NCBI RefSeq assembly: GCF_010729105.1
Contig: NZ_AP022573.1
Coordinates: 806,001 to 870,000, forward strand
Source of the DNA: Mycobacterium saskatchewanense
Lineage (GTDB): Bacteria; Actinomycetota; Actinomycetes; Mycobacteriales; Mycobacteriaceae
Direction: 5' to 3'
DNA length: 64,000 nt
In this document: positions 18,021-28,455 of the stretch, piece after piece
Layout of the letters: each line of letters opens with the position of its first letter
Numbering within the stretch: position 1 is the stretch's first letter
Notes under the pieces: model-generated
The model's input: only the letters and a program-made list of their open reading frames with translations
What the model was told of the DNA's origin: nothing
Database searches by the model: none
Position numbers and translations under genes: made by a program

Positions 18021-18117
18021 GTTCGTTGCGCGCACCGCGGGCCAGACCGTCACCCGAGGTCGGGACCTTCGCCCGTGGCCGGAAGGCTTCGGTCGCCCGA
18101 GTTGTGGTCGAACGGCC

Positions 18118-19458
18118 CTAGCGTGAGCTATCGACCGACGCCAGCGACCGCGCCGGTCCCAGGGTCACCGGGAGCGTCGACCAGCCCCGCAGCACCCGGG
18201 TGTCCCGCCTGCTGCCGTTACCGGCCGAACGCACCTCGGGGAACCGGTCGAAGAACGTCCGCAACCCGACTTCCCCCTCGGCGCGCGCGAGGGCGGCGCC
18301 CAGGCAGAAGTGGCGACCTCCGGAGAACGCGAGATGCCTTCCCGCGTTGGTCCTTTCGATGTCGAAGCGGTGCGGGTCGTCGAACACCGACGGGTCCCGG
18401 TTGGCGGCCGCCAGGTAGATCACCACCAGGTCGCCACCCCCAATCCGCATGCCCGCCACCACGACATCGCGCAGCGCTACCCGCGCCGTCAGCTGCACCG
18501 GCGAATCCAGCCGCAGGATCTCCTCGACGGCGTTGGGCCACAACTCGGGACGACGGCGCAAGGTGTCCAGATGCTGGGGCTCGTCCAGCAGCATGCGAAT
18601 ACCGTTGCCCAACAGGTTCACCGTGGTTTCGAACCCCGCCGCCAGGACCAACCCGGCGATCGCCTGCAGTTCGGCCTCGTCCAGACGTGTTTCCGCCGAA
18701 CCGCTTTCGGCCATCTGGATGAGCTGGCTCATCAGGTTGTCGCTGGGGTTGCGCCGCAACCGGCCCAGGTGCTCGGCCAGCCACAAGTTGAAGCCGGCGA
18801 TACCCCGTTGGACGCTTCGGTACTGCCGCCAGGGCAGCCCGACGTCCAGGCTCGGGGCGGCCAGCTCGCCGAACTCGAGGACGCGCCGCCGATCCTGCTC
18901 GGGCACCCCGAGGATGTCGCTGATGATGGCGACCGGGAGTTGCGAGCAGTACCTGCCCACGATGTCGACCACGCCGGACTGGTCGGCCAACCCGTCCAGG
19001 AGCTTGCCCGCGGTCTGCTCGACACCGTCGCGCAGGGCGGCGACCGCCCTCGGGGTGAACACCGCCGACACGGTCTTCCGGTAGCGGGTGTGGTCGGGCG
19101 GCTCCACGGCCAGGAGCGCCGGCGCGCGCAGCGGATGCAGCAGATCGTCGCGGGTCCGCCCCTCGAGCCAGCGCAGCGGCGCCGGCAGGTTGGAGCCCAT
19201 GTTCACCACGCGAAAGTCGTCCGAGCGCAACAAGTCGTGGGCGAGCGCGTGGTCGGTGGTCAGGTAGTTGACGTGGCCCCTGACCAGCGGCCCCAGGGCG
19301 CGAAGTTGTTCGTAGAACGGCACGGGGTCGGCGGCCACCGTGGGATCGGCGATCAGCCGGGCCTGCAGGTCGCCCCGCCGGACCCCGATCGCGGCGACGC
19401 CCCGCATGAACCCGTGCATGGCCAGCCAGTGCAGTCTTTCCTTCACGCGGTCCTCCAT
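18118..19458 (-). CDS. cyp140: Cytochrome P450 (CYP140 family)
   Basis: A 446-residue soluble bacterial P450. The I-helix oxygen-activation motif is LAAGFETTVNLLGNG, the K-helix ExxR is EEILR, and the heme loop FSGGRHFCLGAALARAEGE holds the thiolate cysteine. The sequence and the position before lppE and the Rv1882c-like SDR match M. tuberculosis cyp140 (Rv1880c). The substrate is unknown. All genes from here to the chorismate mutase lie on the minus strand, so it is the last of a run that may be partly co-transcribed. Confidence 0.93.
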   Translation of the reverse strand: MEDRVKERLHWLAMHGFMRGVAAIGVRRGDLQARLIADPTVAADPVPFYEQLRALGPLVRGHVNYLTTDHALAHDLLRSDDFRVVNMGSNLPAPLRWLEGRTRDDLLHPLRAPALLAVEPPDHTRYRKTVSAVFTPRAVAALRDGVEQTAGKLLDGLADQSGVVDIVGRYCSQLPVAIISDILGVPEQDRRRVLEFGELAAPSLDVGLPWRQYRSVQRGIAGFNLWLAEHLGRLRRNPSDNLMSQLIQMAESGSAETRLDEAELQAIAGLVLAAGFETTVNLLGNGIRMLLDEPQHLDTLRRRPELWPNAVEEILRLDSPVQLTARVALRDVVVAGMRIGGGDLVVIYLAAANRDPSVFDDPHRFDIERTNAGRHLAFSGGRHFCLGAALARAEGEVGLRTFFDRFPEVRSAGNGSRRDTRVLRGWSTLPVTLGPARSLASVDSSR

Positions 19459-19483
19459 GGTTCAGGCCGGTCCTCAGCCGGGC

Positions 19484-19906
19484 TCAGCACTCGGCGGTGA
19501 GCTTGAAGTCGGTCGTCACAACCTTGTCGGGATTGTTGCTGTTGATGCCGTAGGCGCTGCCGCTGATCGTGTAGACGCTGTTGGTGACGTCCGCGCGGGC
19601 GCTGCCCACCCCGCCTTCCCAGAAGCTCCCGGTGAACCCGTCGATGTTGCGGATCTTGACCCATTGCGGGATGGCCCGGTAACCGGACAACAGAACGACC
19701 GCTTCCACCTGCCCGTCGCGGTCGCGCAGGTCGATGGTCCGGTACGACTGGTCCTGGCTACAGGCGGGGGGACGGGTGGTGTGCGTCGCGCCGTCGAGGG
19801 TGAGGTGGGCGGCCTTGCGGGGCATCGTCTCCGGCTGACCGCACGCCACGACGCACGCGGCCCCGGCCGTCAGGACGAAAGCAATTGCGGGCAAGCGGTT
19901 TCGCAC
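19484..19906 (-). CDS. lppE: Lipoprotein LppE
   Basis: The 140-residue product begins with a signal sequence (RNRLPAIAFVLTAGAACVVAC) whose lipobox VVAC places the acylated Cys at residue 22, so it is anchored to the outer face of the membrane. The mature part has the LpqH-like phrasing with AHLTLDGATHTT and DKVVTTDFKLTAEC and a Cys pair, as in the 19-kDa lipoprotein family. The start is the ATG at 19906, 10 nt after the SDR gene. The function is unknown. Confidence 0.88.
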   Translation of the reverse strand: MRNRLPAIAFVLTAGAACVVACGQPETMPRKAAHLTLDGATHTTRPPACSQDQSYRTIDLRDRDGQVEAVVLLSGYRAIPQWVKIRNIDGFTGSFWEGGVGSARADVTNSVYTISGSAYGINSNNPDKVVTTDFKLTAEC

Positions 19907-19916
19907 CAGTCCTCCT

Positions 19917-20750
19917 TCACTGCCGCTTCGACGTCAGGGCGGGCAGGGTCTTGACGATGCGGCCCCGCACGAATTCCGGGCTCAGGCCCTTGAGTACGTC
20001 GATCACGCGGATGCTCCTGGGCACGTACCAATGCAAGCGTGTCGGGTGGTGGTAGGCCCGCCACGCCACCTCGGCGACGGCCGTCGCGGGCATCAGCCGG
20101 AACATGCCCCTGCGGGGGGCGCGGGCGCGCAGTTCCTCGGCGGAGGCCGGTGCCGCGCCGTCGCGGGAGTGGTTCGTGGTGCTGGTCAGGATGGCGGTGT
20201 CGATCAGCCCGGGCAGTACGTCGGCGACGCGCACCCCGTGGCGCTGCCACTCCACGCTCAGCGCCTCGGTCAACCCTTTGACCGCGTGCTTGGTCGACGA
20301 GTACACCGCGAGGCGCGGCATCCCATACGTTCCCGACGACGACGACGTCGAGAACATCAGGCTGCCGGGCGCCTTCCCGAGGTAGGGGAGGGCACCGTAG
20401 GCGCCGGTGAGGACCGCCTTGTAGTTCACGTCGACCAACCGCATCGCGGCGTCGTAGGGCACGTCCTCGAACCAGCCGGACTCGCCGACGCCGGCGTTGT
20501 TCCACATCATGTCCAGGCCGCCGCCGGGGTTGCCGCCACAGAAGTCGGCCAGGGCACCGTCCAGCGCCGCCTTGTCCGTCACGTCCACGGTGCGGGTCCA
20601 CAGCCGATCGTCACCCAACTCGCGCCGCAACGCCGCCAGGCCGTCCTCGCTGCGGTCCACCGCGCCGACCCGCCAGCCCCTGCCATGGAAGAGCTTCGCC
20701 CCCTCGCGGCCCATGCCGCTGCCCGCGCCCGTGATGAAGACCGACTTCAC
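19917..20750 (-). CDS. Short-chain dehydrogenase/reductase (Rv1882c-like)
   Basis: A 277-residue Rossmann-fold oxidoreductase. The dinucleotide motif is TGAGSGMGREGAKLF near residue 7, NNAG appears as MMWNNAGVGES, and the catalytic pair is in YSSTKHAVKGLTEAL. The start is GTG 20750, six bases after the SRPBCC gene stop, so the two are in one operon. The reductase substrate is unknown; neighbours Rv1883c-like and RpfC give no direct clue. Confidence 0.9.
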   Translation of the reverse strand: MKSVFITGAGSGMGREGAKLFHGRGWRVGAVDRSEDGLAALRRELGDDRLWTRTVDVTDKAALDGALADFCGGNPGGGLDMMWNNAGVGESGWFEDVPYDAAMRLVDVNYKAVLTGAYGALPYLGKAPGSLMFSTSSSSGTYGMPRLAVYSSTKHAVKGLTEALSVEWQRHGVRVADVLPGLIDTAILTSTTNHSRDGAAPASAEELRARAPRRGMFRLMPATAVAEVAWRAYHHPTRLHWYVPRSIRVIDVLKGLSPEFVRGRIVKTLPALTSKRQ

Positions 20751-20756
20751 GTCCGG

Positions 20757-21212
20757 TCAGCCCGCCTCGACGACATCTTTGATGCGGTTGAGCGTCTTGG
20801 TCATGTCCCGGACGTTGCGGCGTTTGCGCAGGAAGCCGCCGAACAACCAGTACACCCCGAGCCACGGCGCCGGGTTGAGGCGGAACGATTCCGTGACGTC
20901 CGTGCCGCCGCCCATGGGTGCCAGCCGGTAGTGCCAGTTGTTCACCACCCGGTCGCCGAGCAGCACGGCAAATCCGAACTCGCGTCCCGGCTCACATGCG
21001 GTCACCTGGCACGTCGTCCAATACACCGGGCCGATTTCATTACGCCGAACGTGCCCACGGAACTTGGCGCCGAGCTCCGGCCCGGTCGCATCACCAAGCC
21101 ACTCCGCCTCGAATACTTCGGGAGAAAACTTGCCGGTGTTACGGACATCCGCGATCAGGTTCCAGATCTTGTCCGCGGGCGCCACCATGTGGACCGTGGC
21201 CGAACCTTCCAT
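20757..21212 (-). CDS. SRPBCC family protein (Rv1883c-like)
   Basis: A 151-residue START/helix-grip protein: MEGSATVHMVAPADKIWNLIADVRNTGKFSPEVFEAEWLG at the N-terminus, RNEIGPVYWTTCQVTACEPGREFGF in the middle. It binds a hydrophobic ligand by family analogy. ATG 21212 matches the expected N-terminus; an ATG at 21230 would add MCLDQA. It is immediately upstream of the SDR gene. Confidence 0.85.
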   Translation of the reverse strand: MEGSATVHMVAPADKIWNLIADVRNTGKFSPEVFEAEWLGDATGPELGAKFRGHVRRNEIGPVYWTTCQVTACEPGREFGFAVLLGDRVVNNWHYRLAPMGGGTDVTESFRLNPAPWLGVYWLFGGFLRKRRNVRDMTKTLNRIKDVVEAG

Positions 21213-21265
21213 GGCCTGATCCAAGCACATGGCGGCACCGCGTCATAGCCCGCGGACGCGGCCGA

Positions 21266-21676
21266 TCAGTGCGGGACCGCCGCCTGGATGAGGCCGTTGA
21301 TGATCTGCTTGATGCCCTGGGCGGGGTGCGAATACCAGGCGATCGGCAGGCCCGAGTTGGCACCACACTTCGGCCAGGCCTCGATGCCCTGATCGGCGAA
21401 AACCCGGTTGGCGACGGCGATCTGCTGCTCGCGCGACGCGGTCGCCGGGTTGCCGACGCCGCCGTACTGGGACCAGGTGCCCGGCTTGAACTGCAGGCCG
21501 CCGTACTCGCCGTTGCCGGTGTTCGCGTGCCAGTTGCCACCCGACTCACACTGCGCGATCGCGTCCCAGTTGGGAGTGGGCGCGGCGGTGGCCTCGATGG
21601 CGGATGACGTCAGCGACGCTGCAACGAACCCGCCGATCACCGCTGACTTGACGAAGGACTTGCAGAGCTTTCTCAT
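21266..21676 (-). CDS. rpfC: Resuscitation-promoting factor RpfC
   Basis: A 136-residue secreted muralytic protein. A signal peptide ([20 protein letters not shown]) ends near ATAAP, and the lysozyme-like Rpf domain follows: [13 protein letters not shown] with the catalytic Glu, then [18 protein letters not shown] and the disulfide Cys in WPKCGANSG. Rpf proteins cleave peptidoglycan and help dormant cells resume growth. ATG 21676 is preferred; a TTG at 21703 would extend it by nine residues. The order with Rv1883c and chorismate mutase neighbours matches M. tuberculosis rpfC. Confidence 0.93.
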   Translation of the reverse strand: MRKLCKSFVKSAVIGGFVAASLTSSAIEATAAPTPNWDAIAQCESGGNWHANTGNGEYGGLQFKPGTWSQYGGVGNPATASREQQIAVANRVFADQGIEAWPKCGANSGLPIAWYSHPAQGIKQIINGLIQAAVPH

Positions 21677-21806
21677 GCCAGGGATTTCGGCGACCGTGTT
21701 CAAAGCGTTACCGATTTGAAAATGGCGCGATATTGGCCCTCTATCGGCGGAAATGAGTCGACTGCGGCCGAATTGCCGATTTAGAAATCAATGAGAAATG
21801 GTTAAA

Positions 21807-22385
21807 TCAACCCTCACAATACGACCGGGTCGCCGCCTGCAACGCCCGCTCATGAAGCCCGTCGAGCCCGCGCTCCGCAACGACCTCCCCGCGGGCCGCG
21901 TCGAGTTGCGCGGCGCAGGCCGGCGCATGCAACGCGTCCCGGTCGGCCGCGATCTGCGCGAGCATCGTCCGGTTGAGGCGGTCGATCGCCGACCTCGACG
22001 TCGACAGGTCCGGCGGCGCGGCGGGCACCGCGGCGGGGTTCAGCTTCCACTCCGCGAAGAGGCCGTATTCGATCGCTTCCGTGGCGTCGATCTGATCGCC
22101 GAAGAGGCGGGTGACGTAGCCGGGGTCGAGGTGCTGCGCGGCGGCGGCCGCGCTCAGCTCGCTCAACTCGTCCCGGACGCGGCCGGGGTCTTCGACGGCG
22201 CCGTGCGTGTGCCACTTGACGGCCGCCACCGGGTCGGCGGTCTGCAATCGTTGCGCGGCGGCGTCGACCAGCGGGGTCAGCGGGCTGATGTCGGCTCGCG
22301 CGTGCGGTGCGGGCGCGGTGGTGAGCATCGCCGCCGCGAGCGCGGCCGCGGCCCCGCCGAGGTATCGCCTGCGGGCACGGCTCAT
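21807..22385 (-). CDS. Secreted chorismate mutase (AroQ-gamma type)
   Basis: A 192-residue secreted enzyme converting chorismate to prephenate. After the signal peptide (RRRYLGGAAAALAAAML, cleavage near ARADIS) comes the all-helical AroQ-gamma fold: LVDAAAQRLQTADPVAAVKWHT, then VEDPGRVRDELSELSAAAA and LFGDQIDATEAIEYGLFAEWK. A cysteine pair (ACAAQLDAA and SYCEG at the C-terminus) fits the known disulfide of the Rv1885c protein. ATG 22385 is chosen because it opens the signal sequence; longer frames upstream are unlikely. Export removes it from the shikimate pathway, so its role outside the cytosol is unclear. Confidence 0.92.
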   Translation of the reverse strand: MSRARRRYLGGAAAALAAAMLTTAPAPHARADISPLTPLVDAAAQRLQTADPVAAVKWHTHGAVEDPGRVRDELSELSAAAAAQHLDPGYVTRLFGDQIDATEAIEYGLFAEWKLNPAAVPAAPPDLSTSRSAIDRLNRTMLAQIAADRDALHAPACAAQLDAARGEVVAERGLDGLHERALQAATRSYCEG

Positions 22386-22462
22386 GGCGACAATTCTGGC
22401 GTGCCCGTCGAGCCGATCACCGTCCGCCACCCCGGCCGACGCGGGGTTAGCCTGGCTGCTTG

Positions 22463-23101
22463 ATGTCCGACGCACCCGCTGCCGCCGATGACCCGCCCGT
22501 CGGCCGTGTTCCCGCAGGAAATGGCCGCAGGCCGCCGGAATCCTTGCGTTCGAACGGCATTCGGGCGCTCATCGGCGCCTCGCTGGCGGTCTCGCTGGTG
22601 ATGGGCGGGGCCCTGGTCTCGGTGGACCGGCTCCGCTCGACGCCCGCCGACGTCCTCGAACACCCCGCCAGCCCGGTCACCGACCAACAGAGCAAGGACC
22701 AGGTCGTCGAGCCGGCCCGCCGAATCGCCGCGCTCACCGGGCTGCGGACGGCGTCGGCGGGCTACCTGTTGATGTCCTGCAAGAACCGGGACGACCCGCC
22801 CTACCAGGGCGCCGTCTACCTGACCTTCACGCTGCCCGCGGACCAACGGGCCGACACCTACCTCCAAACCCTCGCGTCCACGCTGCGAACGCACGGCTGG
22901 TCGGAGGGCCCGCCGCCCAACAACCACGTGTTCGCGCGGATCTTCTCGCAGGACGCGGTCACGACGACGGTGTATCGCGATGACGACAACCCCGGCGCCG
23001 GCGTCCTGCGCCTCTACGGCCAGTGCCGCAACATGAACGACCACCGCCAGGATGCGACCGGGTGGACCGACATCACCGCCGAACTCGCCGCACCTCGCTG
23101 A
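22463..23101 (+). CDS. Membrane-anchored hypothetical protein
   Basis: A 212-residue protein I do not recognise by function. A Pro-rich cytosolic N-terminus precedes one transmembrane helix (ALIGASLAVSLVMGGALVSV, about residues 36-55). The rest is an extracytoplasmic domain with two cysteines (LLMSCKNRD, RLYGQCRNM) and YQGAVYLTFTLP. It converges on fbpB and shares a 14-bp hairpin with it downstream. The start is the ATG at 22463, one codon after a TTG. Confidence 0.75.
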   Translation: MSDAPAAADDPPVGRVPAGNGRRPPESLRSNGIRALIGASLAVSLVMGGALVSVDRLRSTPADVLEHPASPVTDQQSKDQVVEPARRIAALTGLRTASAGYLLMSCKNRDDPPYQGAVYLTFTLPADQRADTYLQTLASTLRTHGWSEGPPPNNHVFARIFSQDAVTTTVYRDDDNPGAGVLRLYGQCRNMNDHRQDATGWTDITAELAAPR

Positions 23102-23115
23102 TCACCCATAACGCA

Positions 23116-23148
23116 CTGCTGCGCCTGACTTTCGGTCAGGCGCAGCAG
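23116..23148. terminator. Bidirectional hairpin between converging genes
   Basis: A perfect 14-bp inverted repeat (CTGCTGCGCCTGAC and its complement) flanks a TTTCG loop. It lies between the stop of the membrane-anchored gene and the stop of fbpB, so it could end both transcripts. No U-run follows on either strand, as is usual for mycobacterial hairpins. Confidence 0.75.
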
Positions 23149-23172
23149 CCGACGTCGGGAAAGCCGGTTGGG

Positions 23173-24706
<1,534 letters not shown>

Positions 24707-25828
24707 TTGGATACGGTACTAGGGCTATCAGTCACGCCAACCGCCGTCGGTTGGGTCCTCGCAGAGGGGCACGGCGCCGACGGCACGATCCTGGACCACC
24801 GGCAGATGCCGTTGCACGCCGGACGCGGCGTCCAGGCGGTGAACACCGCGGAACAGGTGGCGGACGAGGTCCTGCGGGTCGACGCGCAGGCGGCCGAGAC
24901 CGATCACCATGTCCGTGTCGTCGGCGTCACCTGGAACGACGACGCGACCGCGCAGGCGGCGCTGGTGCTGGAGACCCTGACGGACGCGGGTTTCGACAAC
25001 GTCGTGCCCGTCCGGTTGCTCGAGGCGGTGGACACGCTGGCGCGCGCCATCGCGCCGGTGATCGGCTACGAACAGACCGCGGTCTGCATCCTCGAACACG
25101 AGTGGTCGACCGTCGTCATGGTCGACACCCGGGACGGCGAGACGCAGACGGCGACGAAGCAGGTGCCCGGCGGCTTCGACGGGCTGACCGCCTGGCTGAC
25201 CGGGATGTTCGACCGCGACGGCTGGCGACCGGGCGGCGTGGTGGTCGTCGGCGCTGATAGCGAGATCAACGGCCTGTCGTGGCAACTCGAGAAGGCTTTG
25301 CCGGTACCGGTTTTCGCGCAGACGATGGCGCAGGTGACCGTGGCCCGGGGCGCGGCGCTCGCCGCGGCCCGCAGCACCGAGTTCACCGATGAGCGACTCG
25401 TGACCCCCGGGAGCGCACCCGCGTCCGCCCCCGCGCGATCCCGCCGGTGGTCGTACACCGGGGCGGTCACCGCGTTGGCCGCCGGGGCCATCACGTTCGT
25501 CACCTCACTGTCGGTCGCGGTGGGCATCGAGCTCGCTCCCACCGGTGCGCCCGCCACACCGAAGCACCCCGCGCACGCGCCGACGCCCCAGGTGGCCGCG
25601 GCCGTCGCTCCCGCCGCCGCGCCGCCGCCCCAGCCCGCCCGGCCCACCGCGCAGGCGCCCGACGGCGCACCGGCCGGGCAGCCGGTGGAGCAGGAGGCCG
25701 CTCCGGCGGAGCAGCAGCCGGACGCCAGCGGCCGGCAGCCTTACCTGACGCGGGTGCTCGAGCACATCCCCGGCGACGCCGGCGATGCGGCGGCCAACCC
25801 GGAGCCGCAGGCACCGGCGCAGCCGTGA
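24707..25828 (+). CDS. DUF7159 family membrane protein (Rv1887-like)
   Basis: A 373-residue protein with an N-terminal actin/Hsp70-like domain opening DTVLGLSVTPTAVGWVLAEG, one transmembrane helix (GAVTALAAGAITFVTSLSVA, about residues 246-270) and a long Pro/Ala-rich tail. The family is common in mycobacteria and its function is unknown. TTG 24707 has a GAGGTG ribosome site 6 bp upstream and begins exactly where conservation begins; an upstream ATG at 24668 would add 13 residues. It occupies the position of Rv1887 after fbpB. Confidence 0.78.
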   Translation: MDTVLGLSVTPTAVGWVLAEGHGADGTILDHRQMPLHAGRGVQAVNTAEQVADEVLRVDAQAAETDHHVRVVGVTWNDDATAQAALVLETLTDAGFDNVVPVRLLEAVDTLARAIAPVIGYEQTAVCILEHEWSTVVMVDTRDGETQTATKQVPGGFDGLTAWLTGMFDRDGWRPGGVVVVGADSEINGLSWQLEKALPVPVFAQTMAQVTVARGAALAAARSTEFTDERLVTPGSAPASAPARSRRWSYTGAVTALAAGAITFVTSLSVAVGIELAPTGAPATPKHPAHAPTPQVAAAVAPAAAPPPQPARPTAQAPDGAPAGQPVEQEAAPAEQQPDASGRQPYLTRVLEHIPGDAGDAAANPEPQAPAQP

Positions 25829-25844
25829 CTTCCGTCAGCGGAAC

Positions 25845-26777
25845 CTAGCCGCGGCGGACCGCCGTGCAGTAGTAGTTCTCGGCGAACGCCGCGCCGGCGG
25901 CCGTGTGCGGAATCTCCGGCAGACCGTGCTGCGCCAGCAGTTCGTTCAGCTTGGTCGAATCGGCTTGCCAGCCATGGCCGTCCAGGTACGTGGCGACGTC
26001 ATTGCGATCGACGTCGTAGCGCAGGTCGGAGAGCTCGATGTCGAACCCGTGCTCCCGCCACCGCTCGCTGGCGGTCTGCAGCAGATCGGGCGCCTGGTCC
26101 CCGTTCGCGTCCGGCGGATTGACGAAGATCTCGGCGGCGAGTCGGCTGCCCGGGGCGCTGAGCTGGGTGATGTTGTCCAGCAGGCGATCCTGGGCGTCCG
26201 GCGGCAGGAACGCGAGGAGGCCTTCGGCGATCCACGCACTGGGCCGTTCGGCGTCGAAACCGGCTTCCCGCAAGGCGGTTGGCCAGTCGTGCCGCAGGTC
26301 CATGGGCACCGCGCGCAGATCGGCTGTCGGTCGCGCGCCCAGACCCTCCAGCGTCGTCGCCTTGAACTCGATGACGAGCGGCTGGTCGATCTCGAAAACG
26401 GTCATTCCGTCGGGCCAGGACAACCGGTAGCCGCGGGCGTCGAGGCCGGACGCCAGGATCACGGCCTGGCGGATGCCGGCCGCCACCGCGTCGCGGAAGA
26501 ACGCGTCGAAGTACCGGGTCCGGGCGCCCATCAGGTCCGCCATCCGCTGCAGGCCCCAGACGTCGTCGGGCCCGTCGACGTCGGCGGCGGCGATGTCCCC
26601 GTTGACCCAGCGGGCGAAGAACTCGACGCCCACCGCCCGCACCAGCGGCTCGGCGAACGGGTCGTCGATCAGGGGCGAGTCACCCTTCGACGCGACGGCC
26701 CGGGCGGCGGCCACCATGGTGGCGGTCGCCCCGACGCTCGTCGCCAAATCCCAGGAATCATTCTCTGTGCGCGCCAA
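25845..26777 (-). CDS. Class I SAM-dependent methyltransferase (TIGR00027 family)
   Basis: A 310-residue protein of the large mycobacterial S-adenosylmethionine-dependent methyltransferase family. It begins with the typical [22 protein letters not shown]; the central motif is [16 protein letters not shown], followed by [13 protein letters not shown] and [20 protein letters not shown]. These enzymes are believed to methylate small molecules or lipids but none has a firm substrate. It is paralogous to the gene at 37102-38049. A 93-nt spacer separates it from the YceI gene. Confidence 0.88.
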   Translation of the reverse strand: MARTENDSWDLATSVGATATMVAAARAVASKGDSPLIDDPFAEPLVRAVGVEFFARWVNGDIAAADVDGPDDVWGLQRMADLMGARTRYFDAFFRDAVAAGIRQAVILASGLDARGYRLSWPDGMTVFEIDQPLVIEFKATTLEGLGARPTADLRAVPMDLRHDWPTALREAGFDAERPSAWIAEGLLAFLPPDAQDRLLDNITQLSAPGSRLAAEIFVNPPDANGDQAPDLLQTASERWREHGFDIELSDLRYDVDRNDVATYLDGHGWQADSTKLNELLAQHGLPEIPHTAAGAAFAENYYCTAVRRG

Positions 26778-26870
26778 CGCAACCCCCTCGGTTTCGGGCT
26801 AATAGGTACTTAGCGGAATTAAGGATCCCAATCCGAGGGTACGCGCGCCGACGTTAACGGCTGCGTGCGA

Positions 26871-27419
26871 TCAGTCGTCCTTGGCGTGAACCGCGGTGAA
26901 AGAGACCGCCACCTCGTCGGCCACCCGCACCGAACCCATCAGCAGCGAGTACGGCTTGACCCCGTAGTCGGATTGGCGGACGAGGGATTCGGCCGACATC
27001 CGCCACGAATCGCCCAGATCCTCGGTGCGGACGTCGACGACGTGATCCCGCGACTTCCCATGGATCTGCAGGGCCCCGGTCAGGCGGTAGCCGCCGTCGT
27101 TCTTTGCGATGTCCGTTGCGGCGTAGCGGATCTCGGGATAGCGGCCGGCGTCCAGCGACTTCATCGCGTTCGACTTCGCCATGACCTTCTCCGGCCCGGA
27201 CAGGCCCTTGACGCCCCCCTCGCCGCGGAGCACCTCGAACGACTCGGTCTCGGCGACCAGTTCCACGCCGACGGGCTCGGTGCCGGCCCAGTTCACCGTC
27301 GCGCGCCACCGCGTGACGGCGATGGTGAGCCGATGACCCATGCGGGCTGCCCGGCCCGTCACGCCGGTGTGGACCACCAGCTCACCGTCGGATGCGTCGA
27401 ACGCCCATTTGTCGGTCAC
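26871..27419 (-). CDS. YceI family protein
   Basis: A 182-residue lipocalin-like YceI-domain protein: KWAFDASDGELVVHTGVTGRAARMGHRLTI at the N-terminus, MAKSNAMKSLDAGRYPEIRY and YRLTGALQIHGKSRDHVVDV in the core. The family binds polyisoprenoid-type lipids. No signal peptide is present, so it is likely cytosolic. It starts 13 nt after the alcohol dehydrogenase and probably ends the P450-ADH operon, where it might carry a lipid intermediate (inference). Confidence 0.85.
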   Translation of the reverse strand: MTDKWAFDASDGELVVHTGVTGRAARMGHRLTIAVTRWRATVNWAGTEPVGVELVAETESFEVLRGEGGVKGLSGPEKVMAKSNAMKSLDAGRYPEIRYAATDIAKNDGGYRLTGALQIHGKSRDHVVDVRTEDLGDSWRMSAESLVRQSDYGVKPYSLLMGSVRVADEVAVSFTAVHAKDD

Positions 27420-27432
27420 AGGCCGATGGTAG

Positions 27433-28446
27433 TCACATCGTCAGGACGGTGCGGTAGTGTGCGCGACCCCGCTCCAGCGCCGCGTAACCTTCGGCCGCCT
27501 GCGATAGCGGCAGCTCCTCGATCCAGGCCCGCACCCCGGACAGGACGGCGAAATGCATTGTGTCCTCGACCTCTTTGGACGTGCCGGAGGCGTGGCCGAC
27601 GATGCGGACCCCCGGCGTGATCAGTTGCACGGGGCTGATGGGCAGCGGGTCGGCGGTCACGCCGATTGTCACCAACTCTCCTTGCGGCGCAAGCCCGCCG
27701 ACCGTGCCGGCCATGGCCTGGGAGTTGCCGACGGTGCCCAGGACGACCGTCGCCCCGCCCAGGGCCTGCAGAGCTTGGGAGACGTCACCGCTGGAGGAGT
27801 CGATGTAATGGTGCGCGCCCAATTTCTTCGCGTCTTCGGCCTTGCCGGCGCCGCGCGCGATCGCAATGGTCTCGAAACCCATTGCGCGAGCGAACTGCAC
27901 GCCGAGGTGGCCGAGCCCGCCGACACCGAGGATCGCCACCCGGTCCCCGGGCAGCGCCTTGGTGTGGCGCAGCGCGTTGTATGTCGTGACCCCGGCGCAG
28001 CCCAAGGGGGCGGCCTCCACATCCGTGAGCCCCGAGGGAATCCGGGCCAGCGCATTGGCCGGCACGGTCACCGATTCCGCGTAGCCGCCGGGGTAGTGCC
28101 AGCTGGGCACCTTGCCGTCCACGCAGTTGATGAACATGCCTTTGCGGCACGGGTCGCAGTGGTAGCAGCAGCCGCCGAACCACCCGACCGCGACGCGGTC
28201 GCCGACCTTGAACTCTTCGACGCCGTCGCCGAGTTCGGCTATCCGCCCGGCGATTTCGTGCCCCGGGGTCAGCGGCCAGGACATGTTCGGAAAGCCACCG
28301 TTGACGAATTCGCGATCGGTGCCGCATATCCCGCATGCGGTGACCGCGATCCGCACCTCGTCACGACCGGGCGGCTGTGTTTCGACGTCGACGAGTTCCA
28401 AGGGGCCAGCTGCGGATTGCACCCGGACGGCTTGATGCGTTGGCAT
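27433..28446 (-). CDS. Zinc-dependent alcohol dehydrogenase
   Basis: A 337-residue medium-chain dehydrogenase. The catalytic zinc ligands are in ACGICGTDREFVNGG and LTPGHEIAGR; a structural-zinc cysteine set is in CCYHCDPCRKGMFINC. The NAD(P) site is AILGVGGLGHLGVQFA. It starts 9 nt after a CYP125-like P450, so a primary alcohol produced by that P450 is the attractive substrate; this is inference. The product would be the matching aldehyde. Confidence 0.88.
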   Translation of the reverse strand: MPTHQAVRVQSAAGPLELVDVETQPPGRDEVRIAVTACGICGTDREFVNGGFPNMSWPLTPGHEIAGRIAELGDGVEEFKVGDRVAVGWFGGCCYHCDPCRKGMFINCVDGKVPSWHYPGGYAESVTVPANALARIPSGLTDVEAAPLGCAGVTTYNALRHTKALPGDRVAILGVGGLGHLGVQFARAMGFETIAIARGAGKAEDAKKLGAHHYIDSSSGDVSQALQALGGATVVLGTVGNSQAMAGTVGGLAPQGELVTIGVTADPLPISPVQLITPGVRIVGHASGTSKEVEDTMHFAVLSGVRAWIEELPLSQAAEGYAALERGRAHYRTVLTM

Positions 28447-28455
28447 TCGCTCAGC

